In this document: positions 16,059-24,036 of the stretch, piece after piece
Numbering within the stretch: position 1 is the stretch's first letter
Layout of the letters: every line of letters begins with the position of its first letter
NCBI GenBank assembly: GCA_005882415.1
Contig: VBAE01000112.1
Location: 1-29,362 of the forward strand
Source: Alphaproteobacteria bacterium
GTDB taxonomy: Bacteria; Pseudomonadota; Alphaproteobacteria; Sphingomonadales; Sphingomonadaceae
Direction: 5' to 3'
DNA: 29,362 nucleotides
Made by a program: the position numbers and the translations under genes
Notes under the pieces: generated by a model
The model's database searches: none
What the model was told of the DNA's origin: nothing
Seen by the model: only the letters and a program-made list of their open reading frames with translations

Positions 16059-16643
16059 TTAAATCTCAAGCTCCTTGGGATTCTCAAGCCTGTGGCGGTC
16101 CGAGCGGCGGCGCCATTTGCGGCCCTGCCACCAGCGCCAGACCCAGATGGAGAGGAAATAGCCGATTATCCCCGACACCGAGGCGATGATGAACAGGCCG
16201 CTGACCAGCGCCGGGGCGGCGTCGGAGAACAGCCAGGTCAGCCACTGCCCGACGCCCGCGCCGCTGTCGCGAAGGGCGTAGAAGCTGTTGATGTCGGTCC
16301 GGAAACCCAGGAAGCTTCCGATCTCCAGCGAGGCGAGGAGGATGAAGGGTGTGGTCGCCGGGTTGGACAGGAAGGTCATGAAGGCGGCGATCGGGATATT
16401 GCCGCGCAAAGGAATGCAGAGCAGGGCCGAGCCGACGATCTGAAGCCCCGGGATCATCACGAAGATCCCGACGAGCAGCCCGATCGCGACTCCGCGGGGG
16501 ACCGAGCGGCGGGTGAAGCGCCAATATTCGGAGTGGGTGACGCGGGTTCCCAGGATCCGGATCCAGCGGCTTTTGGCGAGCTCCTCCCGAGTCGGCATGT
16601 TCTTCTTCGCCCATGCCTGGAGGCGCCCATCCCTGTCAGCCAT
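16059..16643 (-). CDS. DUF2062 domain membrane protein
   Basis: The protein has 194 residues. The DUF2062 signature is visible: PRGVAIGLLVGIFVMIPGLQ, then PLRGNIPIAAFMTFLSNPATTPFI. Three to four hydrophobic segments (about 50-70, 75-110, 145-170) and a basic, charged C-terminus suggest an inner-membrane protein with cytosolic ends. The family function is unknown. The ATG overlaps the smpB stop by 8 bases, placing it as the last gene of dapA-smpB-DUF2062. The shared operon need not mean shared function. Confidence 0.88.
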   Translation of the reverse strand: MADRDGRLQAWAKKNMPTREELAKSRWIRILGTRVTHSEYWRFTRRSVPRGVAIGLLVGIFVMIPGLQIVGSALLCIPLRGNIPIAAFMTFLSNPATTPFILLASLEIGSFLGFRTDINSFYALRDSGAGVGQWLTWLFSDAAPALVSGLFIIASVSGIIGYFLSIWVWRWWQGRKWRRRSDRHRLENPKELEI

Positions 16644-17118
16644 GCTGCCGCATCAGCCGTCCCTGCTCCCTCTTCCAGTCTTTCTCGCGCTCATGCTCGC
16701 GCTTGTCGTGGGCCTTGCGACCGCGGGCGATGGCAAGCTCGACCTTCGCCCGTCCCCTGCCGTTGAAATAGACCGAAAGCGGTACCAGCGTCATCCCCTG
16801 GCGCGCGACCGCGCCGAACATCTTGCCGATCTCGCGCTCGTGGAGGAGCAGCTTGCGCGGGCGCTTGGGCTCATGATTGAAGCGGTTGCCATGGCTGAAC
16901 TCGGGGATGTTGGCATTGACCAGCCACACCTCGCCGCCCTTCACTTCGGCATAGCTCTCCGCGATCGACCCCTCGCCGAAGCGAAGCGACTTCACCTCGG
17001 TGCCGGTCAGCGCGATCCCCGCCTCGAACGTCTCCTCGATCGCATAATCGTAGCGCGCGCGCCGGTTCTCGGCGACGATCTTGCGCTTGTCGAAAGTGGC
17101 TGTGCGGGGGCGTGCCAC
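16636..17118 (-). CDS. smpB: SsrA-binding protein SmpB
   Basis: This protein of 160 residues has the usual length. It binds tmRNA and escorts it to stalled ribosomes for trans-translation. The family marks are an N-terminal KIVAENRRARYDY, the core ALTGTEVKSLRFGEGS, and the stretch around GNRFNHEPKRPRKLLLHEREI. A basic C-terminal tail (RKAHDKREHEREKDWKREQ) enters the decoding centre. The GTG start follows the dapA stop with no intervening base, so it depends on coupling with dapA. The tmRNA gene is not in this window. The pairing dapA-smpB is common in alphaproteobacteria. Confidence 0.96.
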   Translation of the reverse strand: MARPRTATFDKRKIVAENRRARYDYAIEETFEAGIALTGTEVKSLRFGEGSIAESYAEVKGGEVWLVNANIPEFSHGNRFNHEPKRPRKLLLHEREIGKMFGAVARQGMTLVPLSVYFNGRGRAKVELAIARGRKAHDKREHEREKDWKREQGRLMRQHG

Positions 17119-17994
17119 TCAGGTGAGTCCCGCATGGGCGAGAGCCGCGTCGATGGCGCGGCGGCTGGCTTCGGAGGGCGGGGTCATGGGGAGGCGGAGG
17201 TCTGCCGGGAAATCGGGGCGGAGGCGGTTCAGGGCATATTTGGCCGGGCCGGGCGACGCGTCGCTGAACAGAGCGGCGTGGAGGGGGTAGAGCTTGTCCT
17301 GGAGTCTTAGCGCCTCGTCCCAATTGCCTGAAAGACAGGCGTTTTCGAAATCGGCGCAGAGACGGGGGGCGATGTTGGCGGTGACGGAGATGGTGCCCTT
17401 GCCGCCCATGGCGATGAAGCCCAAAGCCATGTCGTCGTTTCCGGAGAGCTGGATGAAATCCTCCCCGCAGGCGAGGCGCTGGGCGGTGACCCGGGCGAGG
17501 TTGCCGGTGGCGTCCTTGACCGCGACCACATTGGCGATCTTCGCCAGCCGCGCCATCGTCTCGACCGCGATGTCGGTGATGGTCCGCGCCGGCACGTTGT
17601 AGAGGACGATGGGGATATCGACCGCTTCGGCGATCGCGGCGAGATGGGCGTAGATGCCCTCCTGGTTCGGACGGTTGTAATAAGGGGGGACGTGGAGGGC
17701 GGCGTCGGCACCCGCTTCCTTGGCCGAGCGGGTCAGAGCGATGGCGTGGGCGGTGTCGTTGGAGCCGCAGCCGGCAATGACCGGCACACGCCCCGCGGAG
17801 GCTTCGACGCAGATTTCCACGACCCGGCGATGCTCGCTATCGGTGAGCGTCGCCGATTCGCCGGTGGTGCCTGCGGGCACGAGGCCATGGCTCCCTTCCG
17901 CGATCTGCCAGTCGACGAAGGCGCGATATGCCGCCTCGTCCAACGCTTCGTCGCGAAATGGGGTCACCAGAGCCGGGATCGACCCCTGGAACAT
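17119..17994 (-). CDS. dapA: 4-hydroxy-tetrahydrodipicolinate synthase
   Basis: The protein has 291 residues. It condenses pyruvate with aspartate semialdehyde, the first committed step of lysine and diaminopimelate synthesis. The active-site residues all lie one position before their E. coli equivalents: Thr43-Thr44 (GTTGES), Tyr106 (PYYNRP), Tyr132 (LYNVPART), Arg137, and the Schiff-base Lys160 (VAVKDATGN). Two ATG codons (17997 and 17994) follow AAGGAAATC; the second gives the family's typical MFQGSIPALVTPF start. It is first in an operon with smpB and DUF2062 and divergent from the lytic transglycosylase across 92 bases. The pairing with a cell-wall enzyme across the promoter region fits peptidoglycan precursor supply but may be coincidence. 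Confidence 0.96.
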   Translation of the reverse strand: MFQGSIPALVTPFRDEALDEAAYRAFVDWQIAEGSHGLVPAGTTGESATLTDSEHRRVVEICVEASAGRVPVIAGCGSNDTAHAIALTRSAKEAGADAALHVPPYYNRPNQEGIYAHLAAIAEAVDIPIVLYNVPARTITDIAVETMARLAKIANVVAVKDATGNLARVTAQRLACGEDFIQLSGNDDMALGFIAMGGKGTISVTANIAPRLCADFENACLSGNWDEALRLQDKLYPLHAALFSDASPGPAKYALNRLRPDFPADLRLPMTPPSEASRRAIDAALAHAGLT

Positions 17995-18086
17995 CATGAT
18001 TTCCTTCACCTTTGGAGCGCATCCCGACATGGAACGTAGGAGGCCGTTCAGCGCCTGATAAGGAGGGGGTCGCCATTCTGTCCAGC

Positions 18087-19999
18087 ATGCAGAAAAAAGC
18101 GTTGCAATCCGGCCTGTTGGCCGCCTCGGCCGTCGCCATCGCAACCGTCGCCAGCGGAATGCAGGTGATCGTCCAGCTTCCAGGGACGGCTGCCGTGCAG
18201 CCGGCGCTTCCGGTCGCCACCCAGGCGCCCACTCCGCCCGCGCCGCCCCCCGTCTACGTGTCCCCCGACATCTCCTCGGCCCTCGCCCGCTGGAACGCGC
18301 GGGCGAGACGGCGATGCGCAAGAATGCCGAGAAGGCGATCTCGCCGGAGACGACTTCGCCGGGCGACGTCATCGCCTATTTCCGAATCTTCCCGCCGCTG
18401 ACCAATGCCGGGCATGCGCGCTACGCCTGCGCGCTTCTGGCGCTGGGCCGGGTCGACGATGCTCGCGCCGAGGCGCGCAACGCCTGGACGGCGGGGCTCC
18501 TGCCCAAGCCGGACGAGGACCGGCTGCTCGGTCAGTTCGGCGGCGCTTTCTCGCCCGACGACCATGACCGGCGGGTGCTTGCCCTGCTCGGCAGCGGCGA
18601 CCTGCAGAGCGCCCAGCGCGCCCTCTCCTTCGCCTCCCCTGCCCGCCGGCCCTTGTTCGAGACGAGGCTCGCGCTCCAGACCAAAGCGTCGGACGCCGCC
18701 TCGCGGCTGACGGCACTTGGGCCTGTCGACGGCGATGCCGGGCTGCTCCAGGACCGGGCCAACTGGTATCGGGCGACCGGGCAGAGCCTCGCCGCGCGCC
18801 AATTGCTCGCCCAGCCTCACCGGCTGACGGCGCCGCCGACCAATGCCGAGACCTGGTACGAGACCCTGCTCACCATCGCCCGCGGCGCCGCCGCCGACGG
18901 GCAATGGTCGACCGTCTGGCAGATCGCCTCCCAGCTCGACGACGCCTATACGAGCCTCGCCTGGATGGCGGGGAGCGCGGCTCTGAACAAGCTCGGCCAG
19001 CCGCGCGATGCGGCGCTGATGTTCGAGCGCTACGCAAGGGCGGCGCGGTCGCCGCAGACAAGGTCGAAGGGCTTCTACTGGGCGGCGCGCGCCGCCGCAG
19101 CCGCGGGGCAGCCGGCGCAGAGCTCGGCGATGCTCGAGCAGGCCGCGGCCAACCCCGACCAGTTCTACGGCCAGCTGTCGATCGAGCGGCTCGGGCGCCA
19201 GGTTGCGCCGCCGCCCGCCGTCCCCTTCGCGCCGACCGCGGCGGAGAAGATCGCGTTCGAGAGCAAGTCGCTCGTCCAGGCGACCAAGGCGCTCGGCCAG
19301 CTCGGCCGCTATGGCGACCAGTCGATCTTCGTCCGGGCATTGGCCGACTCGCTCCAGACCCATCAGGAGAGGCTGCTCGCTGCGGACTGGGCGCGGAGCA
19401 TCGGCCGGCCCGACCTCGGCGTCTGGATCGCCCGCGAGGCGCGCAACGAAGGCGAGAATTTCTACAACCACGCCGCTTTCCCGGAAGTGACGGTGCCCGC
19501 CGCTTTCGCCAATCGCTGGTCGATCGCCCATGCGATCATGCGCCAGGAAAGCTCGTTCGACCGGACCTCGGTCAGCAATGCCGGGGCCCGCGGGATGATG
19601 CAGCTGATGCCGGGGACTGCGCGGGAGACCGCGGGCAAGCTCGGGATGGGCTACGACGTGTCGCGGCTGACCTCGGACCCGAGCTACAACATCATGCTCG
19701 GCACCAGCTATTTCGGCACCCTGCTCGACCAATGGGGCGGGAGCGTGCCGCTTGCGGTGGCGAGCTACAATGCAGGCGCCGGCAACGTCCGCCGCTGGGT
19801 GCGCGACAATGGCGACCCGCGGTTGGGCGGCGCCGACATCGTCCGCTGGATCGAGGAAATCCCCTTCTCCGAGACCCGCAATTATGTGCAGCGGGTGCTT
19901 GAGAATGCGGTGGTCTACGACGCGCTCGCGGCGGAGCGCGGGCGGGCGCCGGGCCTCAATCGCCTCTCTTACTATCTCGGGAAGAGCAATCCGGGCTAG
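18087..19999 (+). pseudogene. slt: Soluble lytic transglycosylase, disrupted by an internal out-of-frame loss near the N-terminus
   Basis: The gene starts at 18087 with a signal-like sequence (MQKKALQSGLLAASAVAIA) and a proline/alanine linker. It runs to ISSALARWN (18296), then continues in a different frame as GETAMRKNAEKA (from 18302) for about 565 residues to YYLGKSNPG. Relatives have roughly 23 residues between these points (a segment of the type LRQSD..PF..YA.FL....GWP). These are absent, with a frame change. The rest is intact: a helical superhelix domain, then the SLT domain with catalytic Glu in MRQESSFD (codon 19547-19549), GARGMMQLMP and VASYNAGAGNVRRW. The family cleaves peptidoglycan to 1,6-anhydromuropeptides in the periplasm. 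As written, the SLT part lacks an export signal. The AAGGAGGGGG at 18059-18069 is far from the ATG. A sequence fault is possible. Confidence 0.8.
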
Positions 20000-20008
20000 G
20001 AGCGTCGG

Positions 20009-20494
20009 GTGACCGACCGACCCAATTACATCACGCCTTCGGGCTACCGCGCGCTTCGCGAGGAATATGAGGCTTTGTTCGGGAGCGAGCGGCCGAAGCT
20101 GGTCGAGACGATCAGCTGGGCCGCCGGCAATGGCGACCGCTCCGAGAATGGCGACTATATCTACGGCCGCAAGCGGCTGCGCGAGATCGACCGGCGGATC
20201 GGCTTCCTGTCGCGGCGGATGAAGGACGCGCGGGTGGTCGACCCCGCCGAGCAGCCGGACCGCGCGCGGATCTGGTTCGGAGCGACGGTGACGCTGGCCG
20301 ACGAGCAGGACAATGAGCGGGTCGTGACCCTCGTGGGCGAGGACGAGACCGACAGCTCGAACGGCCGGATCAGCTGGAACTCCCCCATCGGCCGCGCGGT
20401 CCGCGGGGCGGCGGTGGGGGATGTGCGGCGGATCCAGCTCCCCGGCGGCGAGCGCGAGCTGGAGGTCGTGGCGATCGAGTATCCGGAGAAATAG
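20009..20494 (+). CDS. greB: Transcription elongation factor GreB
   Basis: This protein of 161 residues starts at a GTG preceded by TAGGAGCGTCG. It enters the secondary channel of backtracked RNA polymerase and stimulates transcript cleavage. The N-terminal coiled coil carries the acidic tip as GDRSENGDY (Asp43, Glu46), followed by IYGRKRLREIDRRIGFLSRR. This pattern is closer to GreB than to GreA. The C-terminal FKBP-like domain ends in ERELEVVAIEYPEK. The gene begins 9 bases after the transglycosylase stop, so the two share a transcript. The stop codon is followed immediately by a type B palindromic repeat. Confidence 0.92.
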   Translation: MTDRPNYITPSGYRALREEYEALFGSERPKLVETISWAAGNGDRSENGDYIYGRKRLREIDRRIGFLSRRMKDARVVDPAEQPDRARIWFGATVTLADEQDNERVVTLVGEDETDSSNGRISWNSPIGRAVRGAAVGDVRRIQLPGGERELEVVAIEYPEK

Positions 20495-20656
20495 TCCTCC
20501 CCATCGGCACGATGGGGAGGGGGACCACACGCAGTGTGGTGGAGGGGTAAGAGGCGAGGAATCAGTGGGTTCCAGCGAGAACCTCAGCCCCCTACGACAC
20601 CTACCCCTCCACCACATTGCATGTGGTCCCCCTCCCCCCGCTTCGCGCGGGGAGGA
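20495..20656. repeat. Nested palindromic element, type B, copy 1
   Basis: It fills the whole gap between two convergent stop codons. The left arm (20495-20549) and right arm (20602-20656) are about 55 bases each and are reverse complements except in internal loops. Each arm holds two hairpins: one with CTCCCC...GGGGAG ends, and one built on ACCACA...TGTGGT. The arms meet through TGGAGGGGTA / TACCCCTCCA. The 52-base centre is unpaired. A second copy with the same plan lies at 23897-24034. It is probably a mobile REP-like element now acting at transcript ends. Confidence 0.85.
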
Positions 20657-21313
20657 CTAGCTCGGGTGAGGCCTGTTCTCGTGCTTGAGGGGGACGCTGC
20701 GCGTGCGGGGCTGGGGGAGCGGGGGGAGTTCTCCGCGGGTCAGCCGCCCGTCGCGATTCTTGTCCAGCATGAGAAACCGCTGGCCGGCGGTCTGAACGAA
20801 CTCCGCGCGGGAGACCCCCCGGTTCAGGTCGAGGTCGGCGCTGATCACCGGCTCGGGGATGTTCAGGAAGGAATAGCGGCCGGCGCCTTCCAGGCCCTCG
20901 TCATAGCCGCCGGTGGCGCGCTCCCACTCGCTCCGGCGGCCGTCCTTGCCCCAGCCCTTGTCCCCGCCGCGGCGGCGGCCGATGCCGAGGACATTGCCCA
21001 TCTGACGGCCGAGCTGGATTTCGGGCGCGACCTCGCTCTCGTAGCGGGTGAGCTCGGCCGGATCGATCTCGCCGTTCTTGTCGACATCGAGCGTAGCGTA
21101 GAAGCGGGCGGCGTCTGCTTCGACCTCGGGCCTGCTCAGCGCCCCGTCCTTGTCCGTATCGGCGCCGGCGATCCAGGCGCCGAGCGCCTCCCCCTGCCCC
21201 GCCGGCGAGCGGAACGGCTCGCCCATCGGGCTGATGAACAGGCCGGGGCCCGGCGGCGCGGGCGCCGGAGGCGCGGCAGCGAGGAGGAGCAAAGCAGGAA
21301 GCGTCAGGAACAT
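20657..21313 (-). CDS. Exported four-EF-hand calcium-binding protein
   Basis: The protein has 218 residues. A hydrophobic N-terminus (LTLPALLLLAAAPPAPAP) suggests a Sec signal peptide. Four EF-hand loops are visible: DTDKDGALSRPE (52-63), DVDKNGEIDPAE (76-87), DLDLNRGVSRAE (160-171) and DKNRDGRLTRGE (184-195). The third has Arg instead of Gly at loop position 6 and may bind weakly. Between the pairs is a glycine/arginine-rich segment (GIGRRRGGDKGWGKDGRR). No enzyme domain is present, so a calcium sensor, buffer or structural role is likely. It lies 66 bases downstream of the DUF2235-CPBP gene on the same strand and may be co-transcribed with it. Its stop abuts the type B repeat. Confidence 0.85.
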   Translation of the reverse strand: MFLTLPALLLLAAAPPAPAPPGPGLFISPMGEPFRSPAGQGEALGAWIAGADTDKDGALSRPEVEADAARFYATLDVDKNGEIDPAELTRYESEVAPEIQLGRQMGNVLGIGRRRGGDKGWGKDGRRSEWERATGGYDEGLEGAGRYSFLNIPEPVISADLDLNRGVSRAEFVQTAGQRFLMLDKNRDGRLTRGELPPLPQPRTRSVPLKHENRPHPS

Positions 21314-21379
21314 GGTTCATCCCGTGGAAAAGGCTCGGAAGCTTCAAGCCCTTCCGCCGGTGAATAGCCCCTGAAGCCC

Positions 21380-23266
21380 TTACCAGGGAAGGACCAGCGG
21401 CGCCCCGAACAGACCCTTCCAGGCCAGCACTACCGCCCAGTGGAGGAGAATGGCCGGCCAGAGCGAACGGGTCTTGAGGTACACCCAGCCGCAGGCGAAG
21501 CCGAGCGCAAGGAGCGAGGCGAGGAACCAGCCATTGCAGGTCAGCGCGTACCAGGGGAGGTTCTGCCCGACCACCGCGGGGAAGAACCACGCCTGGAACG
21601 GGTGCCAGAGCATGAACAGCACCGCCCCGAGCAGGATCGGCCCGAAGCCGCTCACCCCGTCGGGCGGCGGGCGGACGAAGAAGCCGCGGAAGACGATTTC
21701 CTCCGCCATCACCGGCACGAAGAAGCCGATGAGGGCGATCAGAAGGAAATCGCCGCCGAAATCCGGCTTCCAGTGGAGGTAGCCGCCCATCCAGCCGAAG
21801 ATTCCGAGCACGACCGTCAGCACCGCAGCAGCGATCCCGACGGCTTTCCAGCCTTTGGCGTCGGGAAGAGTGGTGAAGCCTTTTCGGAGCAAAGCGAGGA
21901 AGCCGGCGGGCTTGAACGGCGTCGGCGGCACCGAAGGCGGCACTGCGGGCGGCGGGAGGCCGGGCTCGACGGGTGCGCCTTCCACGACGAAGCTCTTCGG
22001 CAGGTTGACCGGCCGGTAATCCTCGCGCTCGCGGATTCGCTCCAGCACCGAGGTGTGGACGAGATAAGGCTCCGGCTCCCCCTTCTCGAACATGTGGCGG
22101 TTGGGGACGGGGCGCGGCTCGGCCCAGGGAATGTAGAAAAAGGGCGGGACGATCAGCCGCGGGCTGAAGGTGGCGAGGCCGAGCTTCCGCTTCAGCCATT
22201 CGCGCGAGACGCACGGCCATTCCTTGAGCCCGAGGCTCTTTACGATCGCCTCCAGCACCCACCACATTGCGGTGAGCGAGACGTGGAGCTCGCCGGCCGC
22301 ATCGGGCGGGGCATATTTGTGGTGGCTCTTCGGGTCGGGGCTCGGGCCGTTGAACACCAGGTGCTGGAGCATCCTCTGGTCGAGGCGCAGGCCCGACCCC
22401 TCGGCCTCCCGAAGCATCCAGATCAAAGGATATTTCGAAAGGCCGCTTTCGTCTTCCGCATAGCCGCCGCCGATGTCGCTGTGAACGCCGGCGAAGAAGA
22501 CCTGCTTGATGTCCTGCTCCATTTTCCTGCCGACGCGGCCGGGCCAGTAAGGCTGCGGGTCGACCCAGCGGTTCAAACGGAACATCCGCCGCCGCTCGTC
22601 CATCGCGATGGCGTGGCGGAAGGTTTGGACGCTCTCGTTCGTGCGTGTGTAGGGGAGCGTCTGGAGGCTCGGCAGATAGAGGCGGTCGGCCCGGGGCACG
22701 ATCACCGATGCGACCGTGTCCCAGCAGCCGAGGAAGCGGATCGGGATTGAACGGGCGCCGGTCACCCGCTTGAAGTCCCAGCCGATCGAGAGATTGTGGC
22801 TGTCCGCGCACCTCTTGTAAGCGACCAGCGCATAGCCGCAGATATTGAGCTGCTCGGGCTGGAGCAGGCCGATCAGATGGATGAAGCCGGCGAGGACCCG
22901 GGCGGTATAGGCCCCCCGGCTGAAGCCGAAGATGTAGACCTGATCCCCTTCCCGCCAGGTCCTGCACAGCCAGCTATAGGCGTTGAGGACGTTGTCATCG
23001 AGGCCGAGGCCGAGGGCGAGGCCCAGGACGGCGCGGGTCTGCTGCTTGACCTGGCTCCACCAGCCGGGCTGGCCGACGGTGCCGACTCCGGGATCGTAAT
23101 AGACGAGCTGATCCTGATCCTTGTCGACGATCCGGAACAGCTTGAGCACGTTCGAGAGATTGCCGTTCACCTCATTGCCGGTGCCGTCGAGGCAGAGGAC
23201 GAGATTGCGCGGCTGCGCGGCTTTCACCTTGGGCGCGACTTTGCGCGCTTGACGTTCATCGGTCAT
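21380..23266 (-). CDS. DUF2235 (Tle1-like) hydrolase fused to a CPBP intramembrane protease
   Basis: The protein has 628 residues from the ATG at 23266, preceded by GGGGGGCCAAGCTG; an upstream TTG at 23299 is less likely. The N-terminal half (about 19-310) is a DUF2235 alpha/beta hydrolase: CLDGTGNEV (25-33), nucleophile Ser116 in GFSRG, acid candidate Asp183 (GCWDTVAS), and His262 (AGVHSDIGGGY). This fold includes the Tle1 phospholipase effectors. A proline-rich linker (about 433-453) leads to a membrane domain (about 475-628) with the CPBP/CAAX-protease motifs EEIVFRGFF (Glu522, Glu523, Arg527), His555 in LWHPF and His609 in LLHWA. Both active sites look complete. There is no signal peptide, so the hydrolase is probably cytosolic, tethered by the protease. 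Substrates are unknown. I know of no characterised protein with this pairing. Confidence 0.88.
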   Translation of the reverse strand: MTDERQARKVAPKVKAAQPRNLVLCLDGTGNEVNGNLSNVLKLFRIVDKDQDQLVYYDPGVGTVGQPGWWSQVKQQTRAVLGLALGLGLDDNVLNAYSWLCRTWREGDQVYIFGFSRGAYTARVLAGFIHLIGLLQPEQLNICGYALVAYKRCADSHNLSIGWDFKRVTGARSIPIRFLGCWDTVASVIVPRADRLYLPSLQTLPYTRTNESVQTFRHAIAMDERRRMFRLNRWVDPQPYWPGRVGRKMEQDIKQVFFAGVHSDIGGGYAEDESGLSKYPLIWMLREAEGSGLRLDQRMLQHLVFNGPSPDPKSHHKYAPPDAAGELHVSLTAMWWVLEAIVKSLGLKEWPCVSREWLKRKLGLATFSPRLIVPPFFYIPWAEPRPVPNRHMFEKGEPEPYLVHTSVLERIREREDYRPVNLPKSFVVEGAPVEPGLPPPAVPPSVPPTPFKPAGFLALLRKGFTTLPDAKGWKAVGIAAAVLTVVLGIFGWMGGYLHWKPDFGGDFLLIALIGFFVPVMAEEIVFRGFFVRPPPDGVSGFGPILLGAVLFMLWHPFQAWFFPAVVGQNLPWYALTCNGWFLASLLALGFACGWVYLKTRSLWPAILLHWAVVLAWKGLFGAPLVLPW

Positions 23267-23405
23267 CAGCTTGGCCCCCCTGCCGAACCCCGCAGGCAAT
23301 GTCGTGCCGAAGGGGCATTATTGTCCAGCGAAACTTCCGCTGCGCGGCTGCAACCCAATTGGCGGCGGCGGGTTTGCATCTGTCCCGAAGCGAAGAGGAC
23401 GAAGC

Positions 23406-23594
23406 ATGGCACCCAGCGAACCCCCCAGGCGCCCGACCGGCGGAACCGGGGTGCTCCTGATCCTGATCCTGCTGATCGCCGTCGCCGGCTTGGCCTTCGC
23501 CGCCTGGACCGGCTCGGCGGACGACGCGCCCAATCCTTCCGCGACCGGAGTGCCGCAGACGCTGCCGGCGGGCGGCGCAACTCCCGGGCATTAA
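23406..23594 (+). CDS. Small single-pass membrane protein, unknown function
   Basis: The protein has 62 residues from the ATG at 23406, with AAGAGGACGAAGC just before it. A short polar, proline-rich N-terminus (MAPSEPPRRPTGG) is followed by one transmembrane helix (GVLLILILLIAVAGLAFAAW) and a polar tail with two acidic residues. The positive charges precede the helix, predicting an N-in, C-out orientation. It resembles no family I recognise. It diverges from the DUF2235-CPBP gene across 139 bases and precedes the next small gene by 61 bases. Confidence 0.65.
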   Translation: MAPSEPPRRPTGGTGVLLILILLIAVAGLAFAAWTGSADDAPNPSATGVPQTLPAGGATPGH

Positions 23595-23655
23595 AGCGGA
23601 ACCGGGCGGCGCGGACGCTCGTTCGCAACTTAACATCCATCAATCGGAGAAGACC

Positions 23656-23895
23656 ATGTCGAGCATCCCCAACAGCGCAATGCCCCACGCCAAGCCGAGC
23701 CAGAATTCTTCCGATAGCCAGGAGAGCGGCGGCGGCGTGTCGGCCGGGCTGGACAAGGTGAAGCAGCTGGTCCGCGACAACCCCAAGACCGCGATCGCCG
23801 CCGGTGCGGCGGTGGTTGCGGGCGTTGCCGCGGCGGTCGCGATCCCGCAGGTGATGGCGAGCCGGTCGGAGACTGGGTCGAAGTCGAAGAAGTAA
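23656..23895 (+). CDS. Small protein with one C-terminal hydrophobic helix
   Basis: The protein has 79 residues from the ATG at 23656, preceded by the strong site GGAGAAGACC. The N-terminal 28 residues are Ser/Gln/Gly-rich. LDKVKQLVRDNPKTAIAAG leads into an alanine/valine-rich helix and a short basic tail (SRSETGSKSKK). The motif VRDNPKTAIAAGAAVVAGVA is reminiscent of the C-terminal anchor of DUF883/ElaB-YqjD-type proteins, but the match is partial and no family is assigned. Co-transcription with the small gene at 23406 is likely. Its stop is one base from the type B repeat copy 2. Confidence 0.7.
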   Translation: MSSIPNSAMPHAKPSQNSSDSQESGGGVSAGLDKVKQLVRDNPKTAIAAGAAVVAGVAAAVAIPQVMASRSETGSKSKK

Positions 23896-23896
23896 A

Positions 23897-24034
23897 CTGC
23901 CTCCCCATCGAAGATGGGGAGGGGGACCCCGGAACGGGGTGGAGGGGTGATCTGGCTCTGAGTCCGAGTTAGGTCACCCCTCCACCACCCTACGGGTGGT
24001 CCCCCTCCCCGCCGCTGGCGCGGCAGGGAGGCAG
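23897..24034. repeat. Nested palindromic element, type B, copy 2
   Basis: The left arm (23897-23950) and right arm (23974-24034) pair through CTGCCTCCC / GGGAGGCAG at the ends and TGGAGGGGTGA / TCACCCCTCCA at the inner edge. Each arm contains two small hairpins, as in copy 1 at 20495. The loops differ between copies and between arms, while the stems stay paired, which is the mark of a structured repeat. It fills nearly all of the gap between the convergent stop codons at 23895 and 24037. Confidence 0.85.
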
Positions 24035-24036
24035 CT

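Noticed and set aside
23267..23299. TTG start at 23299 for the DUF2235-CPBP gene
   Set aside because: The ATG at 23266 has a G-rich ribosome site at good spacing, and the extra 11 residues show no family resemblance.
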